Source of the DNA: Fredinandcohnia aciditolerans
GTDB lineage: Bacteria; Bacillota; Bacilli; Bacillales; Bacillaceae_L
Length of the DNA: 64,000 nucleotides
Direction of reading: 5' to 3'
Assembly: GCA_003640645.1 (NCBI GenBank)
Contig: QGHH01000004.1
Location: 166,875 to 230,874 of the forward strand
Under the pieces are notes generated by a model, which was given only the letters and a program-made list of their open reading frames with translations, ran no database searches and was not told the origin of the DNA. A program made the position numbers and the translations under genes. This document shows, piece by piece, positions 17,269 through 30,138 of this stretch; position 1 is the stretch's first letter; every line of letters begins with the position of its first letter.

Positions 17269-17733
17269 CATCTTTTGTCGTTCTCTGAAAGCACGTTCGA
17301 TGTCACGTTTCGCTTCTTTTTTCTTCAGATCTTCACGTTTGTCGTACTTTTTCTTACCTTTACCAAGACCTAATAAAAGCTTTGCATACCCATTTTTTAA
17401 ATAGATTTTAATTGGAACAAGCGCATAGCCTTCTTCCTTTGTAAGACCAATTAGTTTGTTAATCTCTTTTTTATGAAGTAGAAGCTTACGTGTACGCAGC
17501 GGTTCATGATTATATCGGTTACCTTGCTCATAAGGGCTAATATGCATGTTGTACAGGAATACTTCACCGTTATGAACACGGGCATATGAATCCTTCAAAT
17601 TGGCTCTGCCATTTCGAAGAGACTTAATTTCTGTCCCTTGAAGAACAATTCCTGTTTCATAGGTTTCTTCAATAAAATAATCATGATTGGCTTTTTTGTT
17701 TTGTGCGATTACCTTGCCTGCACCTTTTGGCAT
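17266..17733 (-). CDS. smpB: SsrA-binding protein SmpB, 155 aa
   Basis: SmpB binds the tRNA-like part of tmRNA and delivers it to stalled ribosomes. The sequence is a normal full-length Smp[30 protein letters not shown] at the start, the beta-barrel core with [14 protein letters not shown], and the basic tail [19 protein letters not shown] that probes the mRNA channel. A purine-rich site lies before the ATG. ssrA follows downstream on the same strand after a family A module. Between smpB and rnr, the segment 17734-17947 holds no gene I can support. Confidence 0.96.
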   Translation of the reverse strand: MPKGAGKVIAQNKKANHDYFIEETYETGIVLQGTEIKSLRNGRANLKDSYARVHNGEVFLYNMHISPYEQGNRYNHEPLRTRKLLLHKKEINKLIGLTKEEGYALVPIKIYLKNGYAKLLLGLGKGKKKYDKREDLKKKEAKRDIERAFRERQKM

Positions 17734-17950
17734 ATTGATTTCCCCCTTAACACGGTACCTTATATTTTAGCAAAAATTGGACAACATCACAAGGCAAGGG
17801 CTCGACTCAATAACATAAAATAATTCATGGACCCACACCCCTGAGTCTGTTGCTTACTAATTGCCTTATTAGCATAGAAATACATCCATGCCATGAATCC
17901 ACCACCACCTATTAAATTAAACAAACACTATTCAAAAGCCCAGCATAAAA

Positions 17951-17977
17951 AAGCACTCCACACTTGTGGAGTACTTT
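17951..17977 (-). terminator. Terminator of rnr
   Basis: AAGTACTCCAC pairs with GTGGAGTGCTT on the minus strand (4-nt loop) and TTTTTATG follows. Confidence 0.85.
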
Positions 17978-17980
17978 AGG

Positions 17981-20320
17981 TTATCTTCTCTTCTTGCGTT
18001 TCTTATTTTTCTGAGAAGGTACATTATCAAAATTCTTCTTTTTCTTACGTGGTTTGCGAGTTGACCATTCGCCATCGTTATTACGGTCGCTCTTCTTGTC
18101 ATCATTCGAACTAGATCGACCTCTTCTTTTTTCGGATTTAATAATCGTAGGTTGTTCCTTCGAAAACTTGCGACGGCTTCCTTTCATGCCGACAACCTCA
18201 AAGTCAACAGAACGCTCATCCTTATTTACGTTTATAACACGAACCGTAATTTCATCACCTATGCGGAATACATTCCCGGTCCGTTCTCCAATCATCGCGT
18301 AACTTCTTTCGTCATACCGGTAATAGTCATCTGTTAAATAACTTACGTGAACGAGTCCTTCAATTGTATTTGGAAGCTCAACAAACATTCCAAAGTTTGT
18401 AACAGAACTTATGATGCCATCGTATTCCTCACCGATTTTATCCATCATGTACTCTGCTTTTTTCATACTATCTGTTTCACGTTCAGCTTCAACTGCACGA
18501 CGTTCCATATTGGAGGAATGCTCAGCAATATCCGGAAGTTTTTCCTTCCATTTATCCTGAGTGGCATTGTCTAGCTTTCCTTGAATTAAATAAGTACGGA
18601 TCAATCGATGAACGATTAAGTCTGGATAACGTCGAATTGGCGACGTGAAATGTGTATAAAAATCAGTTGATAATCCAAAGTGACCCACGCTTTCTGGATC
18701 GTATTTTGCTTGTTTCATTGAACGCAACATGACGGTTGAAACAACCATTTCCTCAGGTTTACCCTGAACTGCTTCAATGACTTCCTGTAATGCACGAGGA
18801 TGAATTGAATTTCCAGCTCCTCTTACAAGATAGCCAAAGTTCGTAATGAATTCTAAGAAACGTCTTAACTTCTCTTCATTTGGATCCTCGTGAATTCGGT
18901 AAATAAACGGCACATTCATCCAATGGAAATGCTCAGCAACTGTTTCGTTTGCAAGTAGCATGAACTCTTCAATTAATCGTTCACCCACGGAACGCTCCCT
19001 TAAGACGACATCATATGGTGCGCCTTCTTCGTTTACAAGAACCTTTGCTTCTTTAAAATCAAAGTCAATTGCGCCACGTTTCATTCGTTTTTCACGAAGA
19101 ATTGTAGCAAGTTGTTCCATATCTTCAAACATAGGAACGAGTGGCTCATAACGTGTTCTTAGTTCTTCGTCTTTGTCTACAAGAATGCTGTTTACATCCG
19201 AATACGTCATCCGTTCCGTGGTTTTAATAACACTTTGGAAAATATCATGTTTAACAACAGCACCGTTTTGGTCAACCTCCATCTCACATGATAATGTTAG
19301 ACGATCAACCTTTGGATTTAATGAACAAATCCCATTGGATAAACGATGTGGAATCATCGGAATCACGCGATCGACAAGATAAATACTAGTTCCGCGGTCA
19401 CTCGCTTCCTTATCAATAGGTGAACCTTCTGTTACATAATGAGTAACGTCAGCAATATGGACACCTAGCTTGTAATTGCCATTCTCAAGCTTTGTAACTG
19501 TTACAGCGTCATCTAAGTCTTTAGCATCGGCACCATCGATAGTAACTATAACTTCATTTCGTAAATCGCGTCGATCTCCGAAATCTTTTGGATCGATCGT
19601 ATCTGATGTATTGTTTGCCTGTTCTAATACATCCCTTGGAAATTCCTGCGGAAGGCCATGCTTATGAATTACTGAAAGAATATCGATTCCAGGGTCATTT
19701 TTATGACCTAAGATTTCAACTACTTCTCCTTCCGCACTCATTCTCCCTTCAGGATATGTGACAAGCTTGACGACAACCTTATGTCCCTCAATTGCACCAT
19801 GTGATGCCTGCTTTGGAATAAAGATGTCATTGGCAATTTTCTTATCATCAGGAATAACGAATCCAAAGCTTTTACTTTCCGTATATGTACCTACAATTGT
19901 TTTCACGCCGCGTTCAATAATCCGAACAACGGTGCCTTCTTTGCGTTGACCAGAAGACTCCGTGCTTATTCGAACAAGAACGGTATCACCATGCATTGCA
20001 TTTTTTAATTCATTTGGTGGAATAAACACATCATCCATTGTCTTATCTTCCGGCATCACAAATGCAAAACCTTTCGCATGCCCAGTGAGCGTACCGCGAA
20101 CAAGGTTCATTTTTTCCGGAAGACCATAGCGATTACTGCGAGTTCGAACGACTAAGCCCTGTTCTTCCATTACCACAAGAGCTTTGACAAAGTCCTTAAA
20201 ATCCTCCGAACCTTTAATTCCGAAAGCCTCCTCAAGTTCCTGAACCGTTAAGGGCTTGTAGGCTTCTTCCTTCATAAAGTCCAATAATTGATTAATATGT
20301 TTTTGGATATCTTGTTCCAT
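17981..20320 (-). CDS. rnr: Ribonuclease R, 779 aa
   Basis: RNase R is a processive 3'-5' exoribonuclease that degrades structured RNA and, in other bacteria, works on trans-translation targets. The order is an N-terminal winged-helix region (about 1-65), two cold-shock-like OB domains (about 70-215), the RNB catalytic core with [12 protein letters not shown] (acidic metal ligands) and the [15 protein letters not shown] motif near residue 560, an S1 domain (about 630-710), and a Lys/Arg-rich tail. The ATG at 20320 is chosen because GGGAGGG lies 6 nt upstream; a longer frame from 20341 runs through that site. It lies next to smpB-ssrA, as in other Bacilli. Confidence 0.95.
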   Translation of the reverse strand: MEQDIQKHINQLLDFMKEEAYKPLTVQELEEAFGIKGSEDFKDFVKALVVMEEQGLVVRTRSNRYGLPEKMNLVRGTLTGHAKGFAFVMPEDKTMDDVFIPPNELKNAMHGDTVLVRISTESSGQRKEGTVVRIIERGVKTIVGTYTESKSFGFVIPDDKKIANDIFIPKQASHGAIEGHKVVVKLVTYPEGRMSAEGEVVEILGHKNDPGIDILSVIHKHGLPQEFPRDVLEQANNTSDTIDPKDFGDRRDLRNEVIVTIDGADAKDLDDAVTVTKLENGNYKLGVHIADVTHYVTEGSPIDKEASDRGTSIYLVDRVIPMIPHRLSNGICSLNPKVDRLTLSCEMEVDQNGAVVKHDIFQSVIKTTERMTYSDVNSILVDKDEELRTRYEPLVPMFEDMEQLATILREKRMKRGAIDFDFKEAKVLVNEEGAPYDVVLRERSVGERLIEEFMLLANETVAEHFHWMNVPFIYRIHEDPNEEKLRRFLEFITNFGYLVRGAGNSIHPRALQEVIEAVQGKPEEMVVSTVMLRSMKQAKYDPESVGHFGLSTDFYTHFTSPIRRYPDLIVHRLIRTYLIQGKLDNATQDKWKEKLPDIAEHSSNMERRAVEAERETDSMKKAEYMMDKIGEEYDGIISSVTNFGMFVELPNTIEGLVHVSYLTDDYYRYDERSYAMIGERTGNVFRIGDEITVRVINVNKDERSVDFEVVGMKGSRRKFSKEQPTIIKSEKRRGRSSSNDDKKSDRNNDGEWSTRKPRKKKKNFDNVPSQKNKKRKKRR

Positions 20321-20334
20321 TTTTTTCCCTCCCG

Positions 20335-21075
20335 TTACCAATCTAACTGCTCTAAAAATGCATATACATCCTCATGCAGTTGGTCACGTTCTTTGTCTAG
20401 GGTAATGACATGTCCTGAATCTTCGTACCATTTAATCTTTTTAAAATCATTTTCAACTGCTTCATATATAATATTCGCACTATCAGGATTTATCATTTTG
20501 TCATGACGAGCCTGTGCAACAAAAGTAGGCGAATAAATCATGTCTACATTATCCCGCACTTCTGCGATTAGGTTTTGCAATGCTTTTAACGTATTCATCG
20601 GGGTCTTCTTAAATTCTTCGATTTCTTGCTCGATTTGTTCAGGTGTTTTCCCTTCAAATCGCTTATATTCCCGTGCATACTCAACAACACCCTCATACAT
20701 GACCTCTTCGCTTTTTAGATACATAGGCGCACACATCGTCACTATCCCTTTTATAGGTACAGTGTATCCCAATTTTAACGAAAATACCCCACCAAGTGAC
20801 AATCCTGCAACAGCAATATTTTCGTAGCCTTTGTCTTTTAAAAGCTGATAGCCATTCATGACGTCTTTCCACCAATCCTCGGGACCGGTATGAACTAATT
20901 CTTCCGGTGGAACACCATGTCCTTTGTATATGGGTGCATGACAGGTATAGCCTCTATTTTCAAGGAAGCGGCCGAGCATTCGAACATCTGCCGAATTTCC
21001 TGTAAAACCATGTAGTAATAAAACAGCCTTTTCTCCACCTTCAAATAGGAAAGGTTGAGGTAGTTTGATCTTCAT
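20335..21075 (-). CDS. est: Carboxylesterase of the Est30/YvaK type, 246 aa
   Basis: This alpha/beta hydrolase matches Est30-type carboxylesterases in length and in catalytic residues: nucleophile Ser93 in GLSLGG, Asp192 in ARHDKM and His222 in DSGHV. HGFTGN near residue 22 forms the oxyanion hole. It hydrolyses short- and medium-chain esters in vitro; the in vivo substrate is not established. The start at 21075 follows AAAGGAG; the open frame to 21105 has no ribosome site. It lies directly upstream of rnr, with 14 bp between them, so the two are probably co-transcribed. Confidence 0.92.
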   Translation of the reverse strand: MKIKLPQPFLFEGGEKAVLLLHGFTGNSADVRMLGRFLENRGYTCHAPIYKGHGVPPEELVHTGPEDWWKDVMNGYQLLKDKGYENIAVAGLSLGGVFSLKLGYTVPIKGIVTMCAPMYLKSEEVMYEGVVEYAREYKRFEGKTPEQIEQEIEEFKKTPMNTLKALQNLIAEVRDNVDMIYSPTFVAQARHDKMINPDSANIIYEAVENDFKKIKWYEDSGHVITLDKERDQLHEDVYAFLEQLDW

Positions 21076-21100
21076 TATGTATAACTCCTTTATGATGGTA

Positions 21101-21321
21101 TTCAAAAATTCGCCAAATGATAAGCTGCGAATCTTTGCAAGATTTTAAACCAAAGATGGAACGAGTACCTTGTATATGTGCTTGCGTCTACTCGTTCATT
21201 CTAGAATGTAAATTCCTCAGCAAAAGGCTGCATGGAAGAATATTCTATGTAGTCGCCTCTCTCCGGTCCTCAAGCCGCTAGTTCCTTGACCTTCTTGCTT
21301 CTGATTCGTCCAATTTTTGAA
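21101..21321. repeat. Family B MITE-like element, degenerate copy
   Basis: Ends are inverted (TTCAAAAATT and AATTTTTGAA). Inside are diverged versions of the family core, such as GCGTCTACTCGTTCATTCTAG and AATTCCTCAGCAAAAGGCTGCA, in the same orientation as the copy at 55586. Confidence 0.6.
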
Positions 21322-21410
21322 TTATTATTTTTCGACATCCAATATGTTTATTTTGCGCATTTTTTCGGTATTCTACTATCGTACATGAAAGACCTTTTTA
21401 TACGCAATAA

Positions 21411-21441
21411 AAAAGGCTAGACATCTACTGTCTAACCTACT
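21411..21441 (-). terminator. Terminator of secG
   Basis: AGGTTAGACA pairs with TGTCTAGCCT on the minus strand and TTTTTATTG follows. Confidence 0.8.
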
Positions 21442-21452
21442 TTTGAATAGTT

Positions 21453-21689
21453 TTATAGTTCAAAGTATGATACTGCAATTGTAAGAACAAAGAATAATAC
21501 CGCTAAGACAACTGTAATTCGGTGTAAAACTGCGTCAAGTCCACGAGCCTTTTGCTTTCCGAATAACTGCTCAGCACCACCAGAGATAGCTCCAGATAGA
21601 CCTGCGCTTTTACCGGATTGTAATAAGACCACTACGATCAACGCGATACATACGATTACTAATAATGTAACAAATACTCCATGCAACAT
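21453..21689 (-). CDS. secG: Preprotein translocase subunit SecG, 78 aa
   Basis: SecG is the small partner of SecY and SecE in the membrane channel. The 78-residue sequence has two membrane segments (about residues 4-22 and 55-75) around the conserved loop [23 protein letters not shown] and ALHRIT-like end of the loop. Length and motif are standard. A GGAGGTG-like site precedes the ATG. It lies between est-rnr and the glycolytic genes, as is usual in Bacillus, and has its own terminator. Confidence 0.95.
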   Translation of the reverse strand: MLHGVFVTLLVIVCIALIVVVLLQSGKSAGLSGAISGGAEQLFGKQKARGLDAVLHRITVVLAVLFFVLTIAVSYFEL

Positions 21690-21905
21690 ATAAAACTACA
21701 CCTCCTGAACGAGAACGCATATGACGTTAGTATAAATGTACCATAAAAATACAAAGTGGACAATACTGCATTTTCTGACTTTACATTTTTTTCAAACCTA
21801 ATATATGGAACTACAATATGTCGTAGTTTTTTCCAAGGATTCACTTCATGATTTGGGCTGTTAACGTCCATATTAAGGTTGACTACCTTGAAAGGGATGA
21901 GATGA

Positions 21906-22025
21906 ATGATCAATTGGGATTTTGATGAAATGGTAAAAGAACAGAAAAAACACAAAGCGAATTATTTAGGTGAGAATACACAGCAAGATAAGCAAAAGAA
22001 GCAGCAGCCGAAGAAAGAAAAGTAG
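21906..22025 (+). CDS. Small basic hydrophilic protein, 39 aa
   Basis: I do not recognise it. The frame starts MINWDFDEMVKEQKKHK and becomes a Gln/Lys-rich tail ending KEK; it has 39 residues and is very charged. AAAGGGATGAG lies about 9 nt before the ATG, a convincing ribosome site, and the Lys/Gln-rich composition is not random. It diverges from secG, and tandem array 1 begins 56 bp after its stop. Being so short, it needs a conservation test; I consider it a probable real gene. Confidence 0.55.
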   Translation: MINWDFDEMVKEQKKHKANYLGENTQQDKQKKQQPKKEK

Positions 22026-22080
22026 TTAGAAGTCGTGCTCCATGTTTTGAGGAGATTCTTCATCTTTATTCGTGCTTAAC

Positions 22081-22715
22081 GAGTGCGAATCTGGAAAGTT
22101 CTAGGAAACACTGATCCTCTTTATGTTCTTTGCGGGTTCGAGTCTGGAAGGTTCTAGGAAACACCGGTCCTCTTTATGTTCTTTGCGGGTACGAATCTGG
22201 AAGTTCTAGGAAACACCGGTCCTCTTTATGTTCTTTGCGGGTTCGAGTCTGGAAGGTTCTAGGAAACACCGGTCCTCTTTATGTTCTTTGCGGGTTCGAG
22301 TCTGGAAAGTTCTAGGAAACACCGGTCCTCTTTATGTTCTTTGCGGGTACGAATCTGGAAAGTTCTAGGAAACACCGGTCCTCTTTATGTTCTTTACGGG
22401 TTCGAGTCTGGAAGGTTCTAGGAAACACCGGTCCTCTTTATGTTCTTTGCGGGTTCGAGTCTGGAAAGTTCTAGGAAACACTGATCCTCTTTATGTTCTT
22501 TGCGGGTACGAATCTGGAAAGTTCTAGGAAACACCGGTCCTCTTTATGTTCTTTGCGGGTTCGAGTCTGGAAGGTTCTAGGAAACACCGGTCCTCTTTAT
22601 GTTCTTTGCGGGTTCGAGTCTGGAAAGTTCTAGGATACACCGGTCCTCTTTATGTTCTTTGCGGGCACTAATCTGGAAAGTTCTAGGATAATCCATACCT
22701 CTTTACGCTCTCAGG
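22081..22715. repeat. Tandem array 1: 12 copies of a 53-bp unit
   Basis: Units begin GGGTTCGAGT or GGGTACGAAT and start at 22134, 22187, 22239, 22292, 22345, 22398, 22451, 22504, 22557, 22610 and 22663, with a diverged first unit at 22081. Spacing is 53 bp except one of 52. Copies are nearly identical, with no spacers. From 22239 the variants repeat in threes, giving a 159-bp higher-order period. The array fills the gap between the 39-aa gene and the eno terminator. Confidence 0.95.
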
Positions 22716-22754
22716 GTTGTGTGTTTAACCGCGAAACCGCAATTCACCAAAAAA

Positions 22755-22785
22755 AAACGACAAGCCTCCATGAAGCTTGTCGTTT
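22755..22785 (-). terminator. Terminator of the glycolytic operon (after eno)
   Basis: AAACGACAAGC pairs with GCTTGTCGTTT across a 9-nt loop; TTTTTTTTGG follows on the minus strand. Confidence 0.9.
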
Positions 22786-22798
22786 TCCTTTAATGAGA

Positions 22799-24112
<1,314 letters not shown>

Positions 24113-24162
24113 TTAAAAAATAGTTTATTAGGTCGTTCTTTTTTTAACTTAATCAGTTACCT

Positions 24163-25697
24163 TTATTTCTTAAGTAAGCTGTTTCCAGTCATTTCAGCTG
24201 ATTTTTGTATACCTAGTAAGTCTAGCATAGTTGGTGCTAAGTCTCCTAGGATTCCGTCTTCTCGTAATCCTAAACCTTCTTTTGTTACAATCACAGGTAC
24301 TGGATTCGTAGTATGTGCTGTCATTGGATTGCCTTCAAGGGTAACAACTTCATCCGAGTTACCATGGTCTGCTGTAATGATGGCTGCTCCACCTTTTGCA
24401 ATAATGGCATCAACCACTTCTCCTAAGCACTCATCTACTACTTCAATGGCTTTAATTGTAGGCTCAAGTAAGCCTGAGTGACCCACCATATCTGGGTTTG
24501 CAAAGTTTAAGATAATTGCGTCATGCTTATCATCTGCAATTTCTTGTAAAAGTGCATCCCTTACCTCATATGCACTCATTTCTGGCTTAAGGTCATAAGT
24601 TGCCACTTTTGGTGAGTTAATTAAAATACGAGTTTCACCAGGGAATTCCTTTTCACGTCCACCACTCATAAAGAAAGTAACGTGAGGATATTTTTCAGTT
24701 TCCGCAATGCGAAGCTGTTTTAAACCATTTTGTGAAAGTACTTCCCCTAAAGTGTTATCGAGATTCGTTGGCTTGAATGCCACGTATCCATCTACACTTT
24801 CACTGAAGTGAGTTAAGCACACAAAGAATAGCTTGTTTGGATGCTTTGGTCCACGATCAAATGAACGGAAGTCTTCATTTGTAAACGTATTTGAAATTTG
24901 GATGGCACGGTCTGGTCTAAAATTATAAAAGATCACAGCATCATTGTCTTGAATCGTTGCAACTGGTGAACCATCTTCTTTTACAATGACAGATGGTAGA
25001 ACGAATTCATCGTAAATGCCATTTGCATAGGAATCATCGACAAGTTCAAATGCATTTTTATATGTTGGACCTTCTCCGTAAACCATTGAACGGTATGACT
25101 TTTCAACGCGCTCCCAACGTTTGTCACGGTCCATTGAATAATAACGGCCAGACAAGGTTGCGATTTCACCAACACCGTATTCTTTTATTTTTTCATCAAG
25201 CTGTTCTAGATATATTCTCGCGGTTTGAGGACCCACGTCTCTTCCATCTAAAAAGCCATGAATATATACTTTTTCAACGCCTTCTGATGCAGCAAGTCGT
25301 AACAATGCAAATAGATGATCAATGTGACTATGTACACCGCCATCTGATAATAAACCGAATAGGTGGAGGGCAGTTCCATTTTCCTTTACATGTTTCATCG
25401 CATCAAGGAATGTTTCGTTTTGCTCAAATTCATGATCGCGAATCGCAACATTAACACGAGTTAAACTTTGGTAAACAACTCGGCCTGCACCGATATTTAA
25501 ATGTCCTACCTCTGAATTCCCCATTTGGCCTTCTGGTAAACCAACAGCCTCGCCACTTGCCTGTAAAGTAGCGTGTGGGTATTGGTTCCAAAAACGATCA
25601 AAATTTGGTTTGTTTGCTTGAGCAACTGCATTTCCTTTTACTTCATCGCGAAAAGCAAAACCATCTAAAATGATTAGTGCAACTGGAGATTTACTCA

Positions 25698-25698
<1 letters not shown>
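24163..25698 (-). CDS. gpmI: 2,3-bisphosphoglycerate-independent phosphoglycerate mutase, 511 aa
   Basis: This Mn-dependent mutase interconverts 3- and 2-phosphoglycerate through a phosphoserine. The nucleophile is the Ser in [17 protein letters not shown] (about residue 62). Metal-binding motifs are ILDGF near the start, [11 protein letters not shown] near 152, [10 protein letters not shown] near 405 and ADHGN near 445. Its ATG shares one base with the tpiA stop (TAATG), so translation is coupled. No cofactor-dependent mutase is present in the window. Confidence 0.97.
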
Positions 25699-26477
<779 letters not shown>

Positions 26478-26487
26478 TTAGAAAAAT

Positions 26488-26601
26488 GCACGGCGCACAG
26501 CCTTAGGTGACAAGCATAAGACGAGCGCTGACAGAAGGTGTCTTTTTACCTTCCGAAGCGATTGGCTTAGACCCGAGAGCCGAAGCGCCTGGAACTAGAC
26601 A
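26488..26601. repeat. Palindromic intergenic repeat between pgk and tpiA
   Basis: The stretch begins TGCACGGCGC and ends GAAGCGCCTGGAACTAGACA, so GGCGC and GCGCC are inverted at its ends. Inside is an AAGGTGTCTTTTTACCTT hairpin. It resembles palindromic REP-like repeats with GCGCCTGGAnCTAGACA ends that recur in Bacillaceae genomes; only one copy is in this window. Confidence 0.5.
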
Positions 26602-26626
26602 TTGAAAACTAGTTGCACTCATTTTT

Positions 26627-27811
26627 TTATTTATCGTTAAGTAGTACGACTCCTGGAAGCTCTTTACCTTCCATAAATTCTAGCGATGCTCCACCACCAG
26701 TTGAAATGTGGCTCATTTTATCAGCTAGGCCGAATTTCTCAACTGCTGCTGCAGAGTCACCACCACCAATAATTGAGTATGTATCAGTAGCATCAGCTAG
26801 TGCTTGACCAACGGCTTTTGTTCCGTTAGCGAATGCATCTAATTCGAATACACCCATTGGTCCGTTCCAAATGACAAGTTTAGAGTTTAGGATGACATCT
26901 CTGTATAGTTCAGCTGTTTTTGGTCCAATATCAAGTGCTTCCCAATCGCTAGGAATCTCTTCGATCGAAACAATTTTAGTGTTAGCATCATTTGAGAAGT
27001 CGTCTGCAACTTTTACATCAACAGGCATATAGAAATTAACGCCTTTTTCTTTTGCTTTGTTCATGAATTGGGTAGCAAGATCAATCTTATCTTCCTCTAA
27101 AAGTGATTTACCGATTTCGTGACCTTGAGCTTTTACGAATGTATAAGCAAGTCCTCCACCAATGATTAAGTTATCTACTTTTTCTAGAAGGTTTTCGATA
27201 ACACCAATTTTGTCCTTAACTTTCGCACCACCAATAATTGCAGTGAAAGGACGCTCTGGGTTAGAAAGTGCTTTACCTAATACTTCGATTTCTTTTTCCA
27301 TTAAGAAACCTGCTACTGCTGGTATGTGTTCAGCAATCCCAGCTGTTGAAGCATGTGCACGGTGAGCGGCACCGAATGCGTCATTTACATACACATCAGC
27401 AAGTGATGCAAATTGTTTTGCTAGCTCTGGATCATTCTTTTCTTCTCCAGGGTAAAAACGAACGTTTTCAAGTAAAAGAACATCGCCTTCGTTCATCTCT
27501 GAGATGGTTTGTTCAACCTCTGGACCGTATGCTTCATTTGTTTTGCGAACTTCGATACCTAAATGTTCGCCTAAACGCTTAGCAACTGGATCTAAACGAA
27601 GCTCATCCACAGCTTTACCTTTCGGACGACCAAGGTGACTCGCTAAAATGACCTTTGCCCCTTCTTTACGAAGGTACTCGATTGTTGGTAATGCTGCACG
27701 AATACGAGTCTCATCAGTTACCTGACCATCTTGCATTGGAACGTTAAAATCAACTCGGCAAAAAACTCGCTTTCCTTTTACATCCATATCTCTAACTGAT
27801 TTCTTATTCAC
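26627..27811 (-). CDS. pgk: Phosphoglycerate kinase, 394 aa (GTG start)
   Basis: Pgk makes ATP from 1,3-bisphosphoglycerate and ADP. The N-terminal signature [16 protein letters not shown] (about residues 14-29), [27 protein letters not shown] and the nucleotide-binding [13 protein letters not shown] with [17 protein letters not shown] are all in place. The GTG start has CGGAGG about 8 nt upstream. It is the third gene of the cggR-gapA-pgk-tpiA-gpmI-eno unit. A terminator-like hairpin between gapA and pgk lowers read-through, so this gene may also have its own promoter. Confidence 0.98.
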   Translation of the reverse strand: MNKKSVRDMDVKGKRVFCRVDFNVPMQDGQVTDETRIRAALPTIEYLRKEGAKVILASHLGRPKGKAVDELRLDPVAKRLGEHLGIEVRKTNEAYGPEVEQTISEMNEGDVLLLENVRFYPGEEKNDPELAKQFASLADVYVNDAFGAAHRAHASTAGIAEHIPAVAGFLMEKEIEVLGKALSNPERPFTAIIGGAKVKDKIGVIENLLEKVDNLIIGGGLAYTFVKAQGHEIGKSLLEEDKIDLATQFMNKAKEKGVNFYMPVDVKVADDFSNDANTKIVSIEEIPSDWEALDIGPKTAELYRDVILNSKLVIWNGPMGVFELDAFANGTKAVGQALADATDTYSIIGGGDSAAAVEKFGLADKMSHISTGGGASLEFMEGKELPGVVLLNDK

Positions 27812-27906
27812 AGGAAAGGCCTCCGTTCTATGTAATGTTGGTAAAAAAACTGTGCCCTATGCACAAAGTATCCTAGGGGTAATTAGCATCTCATATAGAC
27901 ATCAAA

Positions 27907-27932
27907 AAGGGAAGGGAACATTCCCTTCCCTT
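27907..27932 (-). terminator. Terminator-like hairpin between gapA and pgk
   Basis: AAGGGAAGGGAA and TTCCCTTCCCTT form a 12-bp stem with a 2-nt loop; TTTGATG follows. It would give high gapA relative to the downstream genes. Confidence 0.8.
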
Positions 27933-28026
27933 CACTAGTTCTATTATAGTGGTTGTTGCTTTAGTTTAAAAGAACAATGTGTTTTACTAATTGACTAATA
28001 TGACATACTAATCAAGCAGATAATGA

Positions 28027-29034
28027 TTATAGACCCTTTGATGCGATGTAATCTACAAGGTCAACTACACGGTGAGAGTAACCACTTTCGTTGTCATACC
28101 AAGAGATAACTTTTACCATGCTGCCTTCCATAACCATTGTTGAAAGAGCATCGATAGTTGAAGAATTTGAATTTCCGTTGTAGTCACTTGAAACAAGTGG
28201 CTCTTCACTGTAACCCATAATTCCGCTTAATTCATTTTCAGAAGCTTTGCGTAATGCAGCATTTACTTCCTCAACAGTTACGTCTTTTTCTAACTCAGCT
28301 ACTAAGTCTACAAGAGACACGTTTGGAGTTGGAACACGCATTGCTCCACCGTTTAATTTACCTTTTAATTCAGGTAATACTAGAGAAACAGCTTTTGCAG
28401 CACCAGTAGATGTTGGGATGATGTTTTCAGCTGCTGCACGAGCACGACGGTAGTCCTTATGTGGTAAGTCAAGGATTTGTTGGTCATTTGTGTAAGAGTG
28501 AACAGTTGTCATCATACCACGCTTAATTCCAAAGTTTTCATTTAGAACTTTAGCAAACGGAGCTAAACAGTTTGTTGTACAAGAAGCATTAGAAATTACG
28601 TCATGGCTTGCTGCATCGTACTTATCTTCGTTAACACCCATAACGATAGTAATATCTTCATCAGTTGCAGGAGCAGAAATGATAACTTTCTTTGCACCAG
28701 CTTCAATATGTTTTGCTGCATCAGAACGCTTAGTGAAACGACCAGTTGATTCAATAACTACCTCAACTCCAAGGTCTCCCCAACCAAGTTGAGCTGGGTC
28801 GCGCTCAGCTTTAACTAAGATCTCTTTTCCATTAACAACAAGGTTGTTTCCATTAACAGATACTTCTGCATTAAGAACACCATGAACTGTATCATACTTT
28901 AATAGATGTGCTAACATATTTGCATCTGTTAAATCGTTTACTGCTACTACTTCAACATTCGGATTTTTTAGAGCCGCACGTAATACGTTACGACCAATAC
29001 GTCCAAAACCATTAATACCAACTTTTACTGCCAT
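28027..29034 (-). CDS. gapA: Glyceraldehyde-3-phosphate dehydrogenase, glycolytic type, 335 aa
   Basis: GapA oxidises glyceraldehyde 3-phosphate with NAD+. The Rossmann motif GINGFGRIGRNVLRA opens the protein, VNDLTDANMLAHLLKYDTVHG follows, and the catalytic Cys lies in the ASCTTN signature near residue 152. WYDNESGYSHR near the end is typical. Its position just after cggR, within 58 bp, marks it as the glycolytic GapA rather than the gluconeogenic GapB. It should be repressed by CggR when glycolytic intermediates are low. Confidence 0.98.
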   Translation of the reverse strand: MAVKVGINGFGRIGRNVLRAALKNPNVEVVAVNDLTDANMLAHLLKYDTVHGVLNAEVSVNGNNLVVNGKEILVKAERDPAQLGWGDLGVEVVIESTGRFTKRSDAAKHIEAGAKKVIISAPATDEDITIVMGVNEDKYDAASHDVISNASCTTNCLAPFAKVLNENFGIKRGMMTTVHSYTNDQQILDLPHKDYRRARAAAENIIPTSTGAAKAVSLVLPELKGKLNGGAMRVPTPNVSLVDLVAELEKDVTVEEVNAALRKASENELSGIMGYSEEPLVSSDYNGNSNSSTIDALSTMVMEGSMVKVISWYDNESGYSHRVVDLVDYIASKGL

Positions 29035-29092
29035 TTTTGATTTCCTCCTTTTGTATGTGAAACCTAAAAAAAATATTATTTAAGAGGTTGAT

Positions 29093-30112
29093 TTACCCCT
29101 TTATTAACTCTTTAGCTGCACCTTCATCTGTTATTAACAGTGTCTCAGGCGCCTGCTTTAAGTATGCTTGAATGGCTTTTGCCTTCGAAGCTCCACCAGC
29201 TACGGCAATCACATCGTGAATTGCGTTCAGACCTTCTAGCTGGATGCCAATTGTTTGAACCCGATGGACCACTTTCCCATCTTCGTCAAAATAATACCCA
29301 AAAGCCTCTGCGACTGCATGAGATTCAATGATTTTTTTCATGTCCTCTTCATCTGTTTTACGCCGCTTAGCCATTGTAATAGCGTCTCCTATTCCGTGAA
29401 CGACCATACTTGATGATTTAATCAAATTCAGGACATCCCGAATCGATGGTTCGGCCACAAAGGATTGATACGCTTCATTGCTCACAACATCAGGTACATG
29501 GAGGAGTCGGTAATCACCAGAAGCTTTTTCGGCCATCTTAGCGCAAATGGTATTTGCTTGATTTTCTACTCGTTCTCCTAGTCCACCTCTTGCTGGAACA
29601 AATAAAATACTTCGCCCTTTCGAATCTGGGGTCATCATTTCTGCGACCTCAACGAGGGTTGTACCACCAGTAACTGCGACGATATTTTCTCCAGAAAGCC
29701 TTTGTTTTATTCTTGAAACGCAAGCTCTCCCCATTTCTTTTTTCACCCAAGGAGTTGTGTCACTATCGCCAGAAACGACAATTACACCTTTTATCTTTAA
29801 CTTTTCCTTAAGCTGTGATTCTAAAACCCGTAAACCTAAAACTTCCTTCATGACATCCTCAAGGTCCTTTAATAGTTCAGCACCCTCACTTGTTAAGCTC
29901 ATTCCAGCCGTACTAAAATCAACAAGGTTCTGTTCTTTTAAAAATTGAACTTCACCACGGAGGACACGTTCGCTATGACCAAGACTCGTAGAAAGATTCC
30001 TTCTTCCAATCGGCTGCATAAGTCGTATGTATTTGAGGATCTCATGGCGTTTCTGCATAACCTCTAGTAAATCAGGTAATAATTTTTGTTGTACCTCAAT
30101 AATCGAACTCAT
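29093..30112 (-). CDS. cggR: Central glycolytic genes regulator CggR, 339 aa
   Basis: CggR is a SorC/DeoR-family repressor whose effector is fructose 1,6-bisphosphate. The N-terminal helix-turn-helix region (about 20-75) includes LMQPIGRRNLSTSLGHSERVLR. The C-terminal sugar-phosphate-binding domain has GGTTLVEVAEMM and HGIGDAITMAKRRK. It is the first gene of the glycolytic operon, and a near-consensus CggR operator lies about 30 bp upstream, so it represses its own operon. The ATG has an AAAGGGG site somewhat far upstream. Confidence 0.95.
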   Translation of the reverse strand: MSSIIEVQQKLLPDLLEVMQKRHEILKYIRLMQPIGRRNLSTSLGHSERVLRGEVQFLKEQNLVDFSTAGMSLTSEGAELLKDLEDVMKEVLGLRVLESQLKEKLKIKGVIVVSGDSDTTPWVKKEMGRACVSRIKQRLSGENIVAVTGGTTLVEVAEMMTPDSKGRSILFVPARGGLGERVENQANTICAKMAEKASGDYRLLHVPDVVSNEAYQSFVAEPSIRDVLNLIKSSSMVVHGIGDAITMAKRRKTDEEDMKKIIESHAVAEAFGYYFDEDGKVVHRVQTIGIQLEGLNAIHDVIAVAGGASKAKAIQAYLKQAPETLLITDEGAAKELIKG

Positions 30113-30138
30113 TTATTCATTTCCCCTTTTTACTATAA

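Noticed and set aside
22130-22315. 61-residue open frame in array 1
   Set aside because: It is only the tandem repeat read through in one frame; units of 53 bp shift frame each time, there is no ribosome site, and other copies do not stay open.
26488-26601. Small RNA gene or riboswitch between pgk and tpiA
   Set aside because: The inverted GGCGC/GCGCC ends and the REP-like sequence fit a palindromic repeat better, and no promoter is visible.
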